From positions 9,846,952 through 9,910,951 of the forward strand of contig JBCNJP010000006.1 of the NCBI GenBank assembly GCA_039602395.1: 64,000 nt of DNA, given 5' to 3'. Shown in pieces: positions 46,892 to 57,870 of the stretch. Source of the DNA: Deinandra increscens subsp. villosa (taxonomy: Eukaryota; Streptophyta; Magnoliopsida; Asterales; Asteraceae). Positions within the stretch are counted from its first letter, which is position 1. Each line of letters starts with the position of its first letter. A model generated the notes under the pieces. That model saw nothing but the letters and a program-made list of their open reading frames with translations, ran no database searches and was not told the DNA's origin. A program made the translations under genes and the position numbers.

Positions 46892-49800
46892 GTCGTGGAT
46901 AAGAGTAAAACGTTAAACGTGTTTGCGTATGAGGAATCGATTGGTGTGTAAAACAAATCTATTTGCTTCTAGAGAGCAAAACAGACAATATTGATTGATA
47001 TGAGTAATCGGATGCTACAATCGTTTAGTCGTAGACGAAAGATAAACTCTAGTGATGTTGTTTTTTGGGTTTATTGTGAGCAAGGACATGACATGTCTCT
47101 AGATTCCTAATTTATGGACCTAGTTTACAATTTGGACTTGTTTATTTGTTTTTATTCTAGTTGATGCTACCACCGCCCTTGAATTAGGGAAACCTCGGTA
47201 TCCTTCATTTCCTAATCCTATGTCCATTCGTTTGGGAACTTAACTTTCGCGGCTGATCTCATCGTTCCTAATAACAACAGCGTTTAATTTAATACTAATT
47301 GTTGGCTCTAATGGACGATATTACTAGTTATTTTTAAGTTAAATGCGAACTCTTAGAAGATAGTTAACAGTTTATTGTGATTTTGCTTTTAATCGCGGTT
47401 TATTAGTGAATGGAAAACGGACTAGGAGAGGCCGTTTCTCACAAAGATAGATTGTTGGTAAACAAAAGATCTTGATCGCACATTAAATGTCGGATAACGA
47501 TATCTCAAGATATGCAAGAATATCGATATATGGGGCACCCTACAACATAAAGAGCATGTTTTTCGAATCTTTTATAGGTTAAGAGAACAAAATCTCTAAT
47601 AAATGGGCTAGTTCCATATTGATAAAATCTAAAATCTAAATCTAAAATCTAACTCTGTTTACAGAAGAGTGTTTTATCTAGCGGTACTAAGATGGACTAA
47701 CGGACCTTAAAAGTGGTGTTTCTTTTACGTGATTAGAGTTTACATTCAAAATAAAAATGTAGAATTATAAGAATGCATAAAAATGTGTATAAAACATTTA
47801 ATAAAATAATCCAACTGTCTTGTTGGGGGTGATATTTATATAACATGATTTATTAGTGATATAGTCATGGCTATAGGATAATATTTTATACAATATTTGT
47901 TATTTATAATTTTAAATATTTTTTATTTTATAAGTGTATGTTTAAAAAAGTTCAATTATTTATTATACGTTTACATTTAAATTTATACATAAAAATATAA
48001 TAACTATTATATAGGAAATTATTATTTTTAAATAATAATAAATTATATACGAAGTTATTAATTATATCATTTTAAAAACATTACGTATAATATACTGATT
48101 GATATAACTATTATTTATCTATAACATGTGAAACATGTATTATTATTTTATTTAAGATGGCGTAAAAAGAAACACTAAAAATTTATCAAACATTTAGACA
48201 TTTGTCTAAGTTTTAAATGCTAATGTTTTTATATATTGATTTTTCGATAAAATCTTGCTTATTGTATTTCTATATCTTTTATATGTAATAATAATAAATT
48301 AAGAAAAACAATATGTCCACAATATTTTAAAATCGGATTTTCAAATTAAACCGAACTTGTGTTAAAAAAAGTTCAACCAATTGATCTGAAAGATCGAACC
48401 GGATTGACTATTCAAACCTGTAAATTTATAATATACACCTTATAACTTTCAAACACCACAAATGTAAAAATAATTCTTCAATAAAGTCTTAAATAAATTA
48501 CAATTATTTATACAAAAACATCAATATACGTTTTATTCAGACTATATTTATTCGAAACAAACTATATTGGAGTGTGGAATGCATCAAGTTCTTCATCATT
48601 TAGTAAATGAAGTTCACTATCATCTTCATTTTAATCAACAAGAGAATTAATTTATTCATAGAGATGAATAAACTATATTTGAAATACTTGCACTAAAACT
48701 TAAAAAGGAAGCTAGAAAGAAGACACAGACGAAAAGAACTCACCTTGAATTGTATTGATGAAGAGAACTCACCGTATGTGAATAGTCAATAACCCTAATA
48801 TCTTTTAATTTTTAGCATGAGTGTGTGCCTTAAGTTTTAAAACTGGTTCAATTAGCGGTCTGCTTGGCATCCGAACCGACTTCGCCTCCGATCGCCGATT
48901 CAGCCAGTCGAACTGGCCAGTTCAAAGCGGTTTGAAAACATTTGCCCAAATTGACCGTTCTTTGTTAGACTTGATCATATTTTGTCTGGCATCTAAAAAC
49001 GGCTTTACCTATATTTATCACTAAGATCACCAATACTAATGATACCAATAAAACCATTTTCATAAAATTGTGTTTTTTTTCTTAACAACATAAAGTATTA
49101 TACATCTCTCTCAATCACCAACGGGTGAACCAAAAGACGCCCTTTGAATATATCTCATTTTGGCATCATCTTATTTATTAAGAGAGGTGACTTATACGCG
49201 TAAAATAAAAATAAAAAAATTCAAAACTTATAAGGAATAATAGACGACTTGAAATAAAAAGAAGAGTTTCTTTTATGGTGTAAAATCACCCAAAGGACAT
49301 AGTGATAAAACAAGATAGGATAGTTTGCTCCAATAATTTTTGTACAGTTCAACTTAAGTAGTCAAGATTGACACACAAGATAGTGAAGTGGACTATGCAT
49401 TGTTCATTGGAACTATTCTTTTATTTTAAACCAATCACATAAAAGAAAACAACACCCTGCTTAATGGGCAATATGTTTTCAAAAGTTCAATCAATGAAGG
49501 TTTTGATGTTTGCTATATATGGTCATTGTTTAGCATTGAATTTTAGAGGGTCCATCGAATGTGATACCTCCTTAGCCCTCCCAGGGTAATCTATCTATGC
49601 ATTCTTGGTTGTTTTAGGATAGTTGTTGTTTTAGGATTCCAAATATAATGGTCGAATTATAATGACTCCTGGTGTTGGGGATTCGAAGGTCAAAAGGACT
49701 TCGTGGTGAAATTTGTGAGGAAGTCGATAGAATTGAAGGCTCTCTCAATTGTTACTTAAAAAACGAGATAGAATAAAAGTGTCCCGAAAAAAGTTAATGT

Positions 49801-50929
49801 TAAAAATGAGTATTCATTTTCGTTATTAATTCAAACATTAGTTCTTGAATATGATTTATTTCTTTTTCATTTCATGAACTTATTGGGCTCTTAACATGGT
49901 GAAGAATGGGCTTTTAGGTGACATGGGTTTGTGCTGAAGTTGGCTGAATGTTGAATCGGGTTGTAGCTAAAGATTATTCAAAGGTTCAAAGAGCAGCACC
50001 TGAGGAAAGCGATATGGTTTTCAGAAAGTATTCAAGACTTTCTTCAACACCCACATATCTCCTTTTCTCTCATCGTCTTCACACAAAAAGATTAGGGGTT
50101 CTTGTTCTAGTGAGTTTAGAGCGTTATCATCCGTCTCTTTTGTTATTAATCGTCACATTGGTGATCGTTGTTATCTGGTTGTATTAGTGTATACGGTTCG
50201 TTTATCCTTTATATCGATGTTATTTTCTTCTAGTTTTTGTAATCTGTGTTAATCCTCTCGGTTTGGTTTTTTATGTGTTGAATCTATGGGTTTCTTGACA
50301 ATTAATATTTTTATTTGGAGAATGTGTCTTGTGAGATTACCAACCTGAGTAAACTTATGTAACAAAGGGCTTGATATTCCTTTTATCATTTGACTATTTT
50401 GTGCAAGAGAGAAGAAACTTACGGATAATGTTTTTGCTACTAGTCGAGTTGCCTCGAATGCGTGGACATCGGTTATTTCTATAACATTTCGATAGATCCA
50501 ATTATTTGTTCTTGATCCATTTCTGTAATGTGAACTAGTGATTGATAATCAAATAAAGGGTTATCTCATGTGATTTGATCCAATATTATGTTCATTGATC
50601 GATATGATGTTCAATTTTCTCTATTTCGGATTTTATCGTGAACGCGACGTTGTTTACGTTTAACAGGTAACTCGAGCAATCTGAGCATGTATGAGGCTTA
50701 GGTATAATATTAGTTACGCACACAAGTATATACAAGTGAAGATGTGCGAAAGTTAACGGTTTAGAACCCAGACGGCAGAAGTTCGGTAATTCCTGCATGA
50801 TTTTGATTTTAACCGGGAGATCACGTTTTTGATTATCGTATGTCAGATTTATCATATTTATGAGTCTAATAGTCACAAATGATGTCCACAAGTCATCACA
50901 CACTAAATCGAGTCATGAAACATTGGTAA
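46892..50929. other. AT-rich DNA without a recognisable gene
   Basis: No supported gene, RNA or element boundary. A 79-codon frame at 49948-50187 ends in a hydrophobic stretch but has no recognised motif or gene context. 48840-48980 has a higher GC content and an AGTCGAACTGGCCAGTT phrase that resembles the LTR of element 5 (near 54500), suggesting a distant LTR remnant. Confidence 0.45.
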
Positions 50930-52200
50930 TTTGCCTAAAAGTGATACGTACGACAAAGCCGACCAAAAACGCGTTATTTGACCTAATTTGTGCATTTCTA
51001 TGAGTTACATAGCTTAGTTATATTCATTTTGAGTGGATTAAATGTGTTTAACATGATGGGGTGATAAATTGGGTAATTTAGGTGAAAACAGGACTCAAAA
51101 ACATAAAAAAACGAAAAACCTAGCACGCGGATCGAGGACTCAGCAAAGTAATTATTCGGGGAGTCCTAGGCGTATCGCCTAGGGCTACCATATACACCAG
51201 GTGATACGCCAGATCTGGATTTTCCAGCAAATACTAAATTTTCTTCTATTTAACCATCCTTAGCCTCCATGCTCCTCATTTCTCCACCCCTAATCACTTT
51301 AAACAACCATTCACCTCTGTTCATCATCTTTCCTTGCATCATATCAATCTTAGGAGCTTGGATTTGAAGATCAAGGCCTTGGGTCATCCTTCTTCATCCC
51401 TTTTCTTCACTTTTCCGGTTTCTCGTAAGTCCTCCATCTTGTTCTTCATATCTTGCATGATCAAGATCTGGGCTTTTTATGTTGATAAGATAGATATAAG
51501 CCCCATAAGATGCTATTTGCTAAATCTAATGATTTCCATGTCAAAGAATGAAACTTTATATTGAAACTAGGTTAGATCTATAATATGCTTGTTGCTATCA
51601 TGTATATCTAGGGTTTTCAACCTCAAGATTTGATTTTTATGATTCATAATGATGAGATCTATGCCAAGCATGGGTTCTAGGGTTAGATCTATGAATATGA
51701 AAATTAGGTTTGGAATTTCATGCCATGACATCATGACTAGATCTACGCTATGCATGCTCTTTATGGCTAGATCTATGGACATGATCATCAATTTGTGAAT
51801 TTTATGTTATGTAATGTTGAGATCTATGTCATACATGCTCTCTAGGGTCAGATCTATGAACATCATCATGAAGATTTGATTTTTATGTTGTAAAATGGAT
51901 AGATCTATGTCATGCATGCTCTTTAGGGTTAGATCTAGTGATGTCATCATCATGTTTGGAATTTGCATGTGTAGTATGTTTCGATCTATGACATACATGT
52001 TCTTTAGGGTTAGATCTACTGACCTCGTGATCATATTAAATGTGTTATATGGAAATATGCCTAGATTCATGCCATGTGCGCTCTCTAATGTTAGAATTAT
52101 TGGTTAAATCATCAAATGAGAATATTTATTTTGTATTATGACTATATCTAGGACATTCATGATAGATCTAGGGTTCATCTTGATAAAATTGATGTGCATG
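50930..52200 (+). mobile_element. LTR-like segment with palindrome and tandem repeat
   Basis: Around 51165-51215 are GGCGTATCGCC and GGTGATACGCC, resembling the U3 inverted repeat of elements 6 and 7. They are followed by a C/T-rich leader-like stretch and then the 80-bp tandem repeat. No second copy, primer site or TSD was found, so LTR identity is inferred. Confidence 0.35.
51590..52170. repeat. ~80-bp imperfect tandem repeat, about seven units
   Basis: Units are spaced 79-82 bases apart (marks near 51679, 51758, 51840, 51921, 52002, 52082). Each has a CATGC(A/T)CTCTTTAGGG-type core followed by TTAGATCTATG. Frames on either strand run through several units because the unit has few stops, but this is not evidence of a gene. 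Confidence 0.85.
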
Positions 52201-52339
52201 ACAATATTATTGTTGAGTTACGACAGTGGCATTCGTGTCTCGGTAATAGCATTTTTTTAATTGAATTATTATTTACGACAAATAATTATTAGAACAATTA
52301 CCGAGCAATAAGTAAATGAAATTCAAGATAATTAAATTA

Positions 52340-53110
52340 ACGATTAATTTAATACGCAGCGGAAAAACAATTTAATTTACAAACGTGAAAAACCAGTTAA
52401 TTAACGTAAACCAAAAACAACAGGTTTCGATGATCACCAAAACGCGCAAACACCGAAACGCGTTAAAACAAGAACCCGATACAATCATAAAATTAAATAA
52501 ATAAATCTAAACTAACGACGAGTTTAGATATACCTGAGCGGTGATTCAAACACACGTTCGAGACACCGAAAGTCAACGGGTGACGCTAGGGTTTCACAGG
52601 TTGCGATTTGACAGACGAATCGAACTATCCTCACGGTTACGGATTTACTATGCGGTGACTTGAGCACCGAAAATCAGTATGTCGGATCGGGTGCGAACTA
52701 GGGTTTGCGGACGACGGGCAAACGCACCGTGTCAGGGCGGTTTGCGGGTGAGGGTGTCGGCGGGTGGAACCGACGACGGCGAGGAGAGCGCGGCGGCGGT
52801 GGTGTGGCTGCGGCGGCGATCGCGGACGACTCGGGCAACGGCGGTGGTGGACTCAGGGAGGCGGCACAGCGGCTGCTAGGGTTTCTCAGCTTTGTAGGGT
52901 GGTGGTTACCGAAAGGAGGGACCACGACGAAAAACGGTGATCAACGGACTAAGGTTCTCGCGATCGAATGATCGAATCGCCGGAGAACAGAGGATCAGTG
53001 GCGGCCAGTGGTGGTGGTCGGCGTCGAATTCGAGAGAGAGAGGGAGGGAGGGGCCGAAAATCATTTTGGAGGATTAGGGTTTCGCCCCCCTCTTTAATCA
53101 GATATATATA
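52340..53110 (-). other. GC- and CpG-rich island, possible 5' region on the minus strand
   Basis: Strongly GC-rich at 52660-53050 in otherwise AT-rich DNA, with many CpG. Read leftwards it starts with a CT-rich stretch (53045-53020), passes Gly/Ala/Arg-rich frames, and meets a donor-like AG|GTATAT near 52530. This resembles a plant 5' exon or the leader of an LTR element (GCAGCGGAAAA near 52360 is typical of LTRs). No conserved protein is recognised. Confidence 0.35.
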
Positions 53111-54276
53111 TCTGATTAATTTTCCATTAGGTACCTCGATTTAGATTAATCAATGATCGAACCATTTAATTACACAACATATTTTAAACGTGTTAAAATA
53201 TTTGTCGATTACCGAGACTTAACGAATATCAGTTAAATTAACCGATTCGTTAATTGTTGTCTAAGACGCAAATAACACTTATCGTCTTTCGTCGCTTAAT
53301 TAATTATAACGATTAATTAATTAACTAATTAATTTATTTATTAAATCACCTAATAAACAATTAATTAAATTTTCTGCGAATTTCCCGGTTAAATAGCTAA
53401 GCGGACTTTAAAACCCGATGCCTTTTATTTTTGCAGTTAGTAAATATTAATTATAAATTCTAGTTACAATAACTCATGTAGGGTTTTTCATTTATTTGAA
53501 ATTATGCATTAATTATCTATTTTTCTGGTGGTTGCGTGTAAAGGCCAAAATAACGCAAGCAAAAACAAACAACTAATGCATATTTTTCGAAACACGCAAT
53601 ATATAATGAAAACCTTTTGCCAGATGGTTTTCGAATTTACGCATGTAGGTTTTCTGGTCTATGATGTTGAGACGTTTGCGTTATTTTTAACCTGTATGCG
53701 TGATAATGATAATCTTTGTGAGAAACAATAAATTTGCTTGAAAGTTTTGTGTGATTAAACAGTTGCATGTTAATTACATTTTCATGATCAAAATTGTTGC
53801 GTGATTTTTACATATATGCGTGATTAAACAAGTGCGTTATTTTGTTGACATCTTTTACATGAATATTATGCGTTTTTTATGATGACACGCTAATTTGATT
53901 TTTTTTTTGTGAAAAGACAAGGGTACCCTTTTTATTAAGTTTAATGAACTTTACAACTTTTTTTCTGGCGCGTATCAACCCTATCCGTTAGATCGTTTTT
54001 ATTGTACTCAATCGGCATATGGGATCCCTTCGCATGCTTCACACGATTTTGCCCCTTTGTACAATAATTTTATAGGAATTGGAACAAAATATAACCCATT
54101 TTAATTACATTAACCCTATAACTCAATCCTATTGATTGTTGGGTTGATTCAATGCCTTACATTAACCCACTGAAATGTGTGGATGTAAATGGAGAAGGGG
54201 TGAATTTATAAATGAACATTCTATCTTTTTCATAAACCTAAAAGCTGATTTTTTTTTCTTCACAATCTCTATTTTC
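53111..54276. other. AT-rich DNA without a recognisable gene
   Basis: TTAATTAA-rich stretch at 53290-53370, then a region with several 'gcgtgat' and 'tgcgtt' phrases (53690-53880). No supported features. Confidence 0.5.
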
Positions 54277-54770
54277 TGTTAGGAATCTCGTGCTCATTTA
54301 GGACAAATTAAAACTTTTATTTAATACAAAATCATATTTTATATTATATATAATATTAGAAAAATTGATTATAAAAATTAACAAATGCGGAAGCGACAAG
54401 TTCTATTGATGCATGAAATGGCACAATGTTGGTTTAGACTGACGAAATCAGAAGGAAAAGTCAAGATTCAAAACCGCCTAGCTGAACCCACTCGAACCTG
54501 GTCGAACTGGCAACCGATTTGCCAGTTCGGACAGTGTCCAGTTCGGGTGATCGTGGGCTTTCTATAAATAGTAGGTTTGTGTTTTAATTTTGTAACTGAG
54601 CATCTTAAGTGTGTGTTTCTTAAGGTGTTTTATGTATTAGAGCTCTGAGTCTTTTGTATGTTCTAGATTGTTGATCTATAAAAGATTGAGTTCGTATTTA
54701 CATCATTTGTGATTGTTTTGTTTACAAGATGACTAGAGTAGGGCACGATCTGACTTCCCGCTCACTTTCA
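54277..54770 (+). mobile_element. Element 5 5' LTR
   Basis: TGTTAGGAATCTCG start, TATA box TATAAATAG at 54563-54571, and ACTTTCA end two bases before the primer site. The 494-bp length suits copia. The left edge is inferred from the TGTT start since the partner LTR is outside the window. Confidence 0.65.
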
Positions 54771-54772
54771 AG

Positions 54773-54785
54773 TGGTATCAGAGCC
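54773..54785 (+). other. Primer binding site, element 5
   Basis: TGGTATCAGAGCC two bases after the LTR end; initiator Met-tRNA type. Confidence 0.92.
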
Positions 54786-55009
54786 ACAGTGGTTTGCTCA
54801 ACTCGTTTTCTCTGTCGTTTTGTTGAAAATGAAGTGTTTTTCTCTAGCTTTTCACATTTTTTAATCATAAAAACTTACGATTTTTCCAAATTCGAGCATT
54901 CCTGATTATTCCTGACATCACAATGTTCATTTTCATGTGTTTCTGGTTTGTCTGGGTATTTCGATTCGAAAAACGTCAAAGTTTTCATCCAGTTCGTCTG
55001 AGCTCGTAG

Positions 55010-55340
55010 ATCTGAGAAATAATCGTCGCCCGAAGTGTGAGTTCGGCTAAATAACCGCTCCGAAGTCTTGGTTTGTCTGTGTTCGGTTAACTTCGTGTAC
55101 TAGTTCGCTCTCAGTTCGGGTAACTTCTCTGGTTGGAATTGAGTTCGGTTGAGTTTCGATTGAGTTCGGATCAGTTTGGGTACTAGTCACTTCGTTAACA
55201 GTTCGGTTTACTTCGTTTAGTTTGCTTCAGTTCGGATAGGTTTGGAAGATTCTCAGTTCGTCTCAAGTTCGTTTGAGTTCGTATACATTTGATCAATTCG
55301 TTTCTAGTTCGGTTAAGTTCGGACAAACATCTTTCAGTTC
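55010..55340. repeat. AGTTCGG(TT) repeat in the element 5 leader
   Basis: About twenty irregular copies of (G)AGTTCG(G/T/C) separated by short variable bases. It occupies the place of the TTTTCGATC array in element 2's leader. Each copy carries a TTCG core. Confidence 0.8.
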
Positions 55341-55378
55341 GTTTGGGTTCGGATAATCATACTTTGTGAATTGTCGAG

Positions 55379-57077
55379 ATGTCGGAATTACAAGCTTTTA
55401 TAGCGATTCAGTCTCAAATGCTCAGTCTCAAATGCAAACTCTACTGAATTACGGTAATGAGATAGGAACGAGTCAGAAGGTTCCTAAATTGTTCAAACTC
55501 GAAGATTATCATAATTGGAAAAACATGTTCAAGGCATATAGCGGTACTTCTGATTGTGACCACTGGATTGCAATCGCTGACGGATACACCTATCCGGTCA
55601 ACAACAACAATGTTGCAATTTTGCAAAGGAATCTGAATATTCAACTAAAAGTTGATTATACACGAGAACAAAAGGCTTATGGAGCACTTACTAAAGCTAT
55701 GCCAAAAGAGTTGTTATAGCAATTCAAAACATGCAAAAACTTTCATGCATTATGGAGTGCTTTGAAGGAAAGATGCGAAGGAAATGAACAATACAAAAAG
55801 AGCAAGAAAAAGGTTTTCTGGAAAGAATTCGATAACGTTAAACATTCTTATGGTGAAGGAGTGCAGGAGTTGATTTCTCATTTTCGTCATCTACAATCAG
55901 AAATGGATAATGTTTTGATCAAGAAGGATGATGAGGAGTTATAGGAGAAATTGCTTGAATCATTGCCAGCAAAATGGGAACCTTATGTTCTAATGCTTAC
56001 AAATGACTACGAATTTTTAATGTTGACTTTCGTACAATTATTGGGAAAATTACAGGCAAGAGATCTAGAAATAAAGAATGTGAATACTACACCAGCAGAG
56101 GTACAAAATCCTGAAGTTTACTATGGTCATAAATGCAGCAACCATTTCTGGCAAATCTGGTAAAACTGTCAACTCAGCACCTGCGATAGCATTCGTTGCT
56201 TGAGATGTATCTAGTGTTGGAAATGTGTCTAATTCCGAAAGTTATGAATCAAGAGGATGCATGGTTTCTATGCTCGCAAGCAACACAACTAATGCAAGCA
56301 AACTCGCTTTGTCGGTTAATACAACGGAGGACTACATGGAATTAGTGTCTGCTTTAGTATCATCGTATTATGGGGTTATCATTAGGAAAGTTAGCAATGC
56401 TGAACTAACAAAATTAGATTATGACCAGGTAGACCCTGATGATCTAGAGTTGATGGACAAACTGGCAGTTTGCTATGTTTGTCAGAAGGGTGAAAAGATT
56501 CTTGAAGAAGACCGGAAGGAAATATTTGAATTCTGGTGGACGAATTGGATTCGAAAAATCAAAAGTTCGATGCTACAATTGCTATAACTTTGGTCACTTC
56601 GCGAGGGAATGCTCACAGCCAAAGAAACAAGAATATCAGAAATATACTCTAAAAGCTAAATCGACAACTAACATATCTAAGTTTAACACATCAAATTCAA
56701 GGAGTACTTCTAACCCTAAAAGCACTTGTTTCTCAAGAAGACAAGACATATAATTGGGGTAATCAGTTCACTGATTCCTCTGCTTTAATTGTGACACATG
56801 TGTAGGAGGATGATACAATGACTGAATAAACCTTTGAAGATGGTTGATCATCAAATGATTTCTTAGAATCAGTTGAAGAGGTTCAAACATTGTCTGAGGA
56901 CCAATTTGCTTTTATGGCAAATTCCATACCTGAATCTGGTGATTCTGGTGATTCTTATGAAGTTTTATTGTTGAAGAAGGAGTTAGAAGTGTTGATTAAG
57001 GAGAAAGAAGCTTTGATCAAAGAGTGTGAAGCTGCTAAAGCTGAAGCCCAAGATGTTGCGAATGATTTTGAGGCTTT
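55379..57077 (+). pseudogene. gag: Copia gag, element 5 (broken, 3' end cut off)
   Basis: From ATG 55379 the frame is broken at once by a perfect 14-bp tandem duplication (55408-55421 and 55422-55435). The downstream frame has a typical copia gag core: FKLEDYHNWKNMF, then an RCEGNEQYKKSKK...FWKEF and SHFRHLQSEMD region as in UBN2 domains, with stops near 55720, 55942 and 56161. A CCHC zinc knuckle, CYNCYNFGHFAREC (near 56570-56612), is intact but in yet another frame. A glutamate/lysine coil (56950-57060) ends at element 4's LTR. Virus-like-particle protein by family; clearly inactive. Confidence 0.8.
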
Positions 57078-57835
57078 TGTCAGGACCAAATATGAGCAAC
57101 ATGTTCTCATATGATTCATCACACAAGTGCGGAAATCATGTGTGATCTGCATCAAAGCTCACCCATTGATGATTACTAAAACTCAAGAACACACACTAAC
57201 ACCAAGAACACACACACAAATGCTCTCTTGAAGAATAATCAAGGAGTGCCGTCCCTCAGTAGGATTTTCTCAACTATTTATATACTACAAGAGAGCATAG
57301 GACAAAAAGAATGTTTGACATACACAATCATTGCCTAGAATTCAGCAAAATATTCCATCACTACAGACAAGTTCGCTAGGAATTAGACAAGTTCGCTAAG
57401 CATGAACAAGTTCGCTAACAAGTTCACTAAGCATAAACAAGTTCGCTAACAAGTCCGCTAAGCATAAACAAGTTCGCTAACAAGTCCGCTAAGAATGGAC
57501 AAGTCCGCTAACAAGTTCGCTAAGAGCAAAACAAGTTCGCTAAGTTTTAGAAACAAGTCTGCTAAGTAAACAAGTCTGCTAGGAACAAATCAAGTACGCT
57601 AAGACAAACTTTGACCAAATATGATAAGTGTTAAACAAGTCCGCTAAGTACAATTATCATAAGTTCGCTAAGAGGAAAAACAAGTACGCTAGATTCATAA
57701 ACAAAATGTTTCTAAGTATAAATTCAAAGTCAATTACAAATCAAAGTATCTAATCTAGATAGGACATCAAAAAGGTCTTCACCAGCAATACTCTACAGTG
57801 AATAGTTTGTGTTGCCAACAAAATAGGTTCCAACA
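57078..57835 (-). mobile_element. Element 4 3' LTR
   Basis: TGTCAGGACC...GGTTCCAACA on the plus strand. Minus-strand TATA box TATAAATA at 57275-57282, motif array at 57368-57692, polypurine tract adjoining at 57836. Clearly diverged from the element 3 LTRs, so not a recent duplicate. Confidence 0.9.
57368..57692. repeat. AAGTTCGCTAAG array in the element 4 LTR
   Basis: About twenty motif copies (AAGTTCGCTAAG/AAC, AAGTCCGCTAAG, AAGTCTGCTAAG), beginning about 85 bases upstream of the TATA box. Copy order differs from element 3 while position is kept. Confidence 0.88.
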
Positions 57836-57870
57836 ATTTCCACCCTTGTTGGCAATGCAAACCCTTGAAC

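Larger units (their letters stand above)
54277..57077 (+). mobile_element. Element 5: copia element, 5' part, cut by element 4
   Basis: 5' LTR 54277-54770, primer site 54773-54785, leader with AGTTCGG repeats to 55378, and a broken gag reaching the insertion point of element 4 at 57078. The rest, including the 3' LTR, should lie beyond the right edge of the window if element 4 is complete. Confidence 0.75.

Noticed and set aside
49948..50187. 79-codon frame with hydrophobic C-terminus
   Set aside because: No recognised motif, no gene structure around it, and a chance frame of this length is expected.
51807..52107. Frames with internal repeats of about 27 residues on both strands
   Set aside because: They mirror the 80-bp tandem repeat.
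52679..52971. Overlapping Gly/Arg/Ala-rich frames on both strands
   Set aside because: GC-rich DNA has few stops; three overlapping frames cannot all be real and none has a recognised domain.
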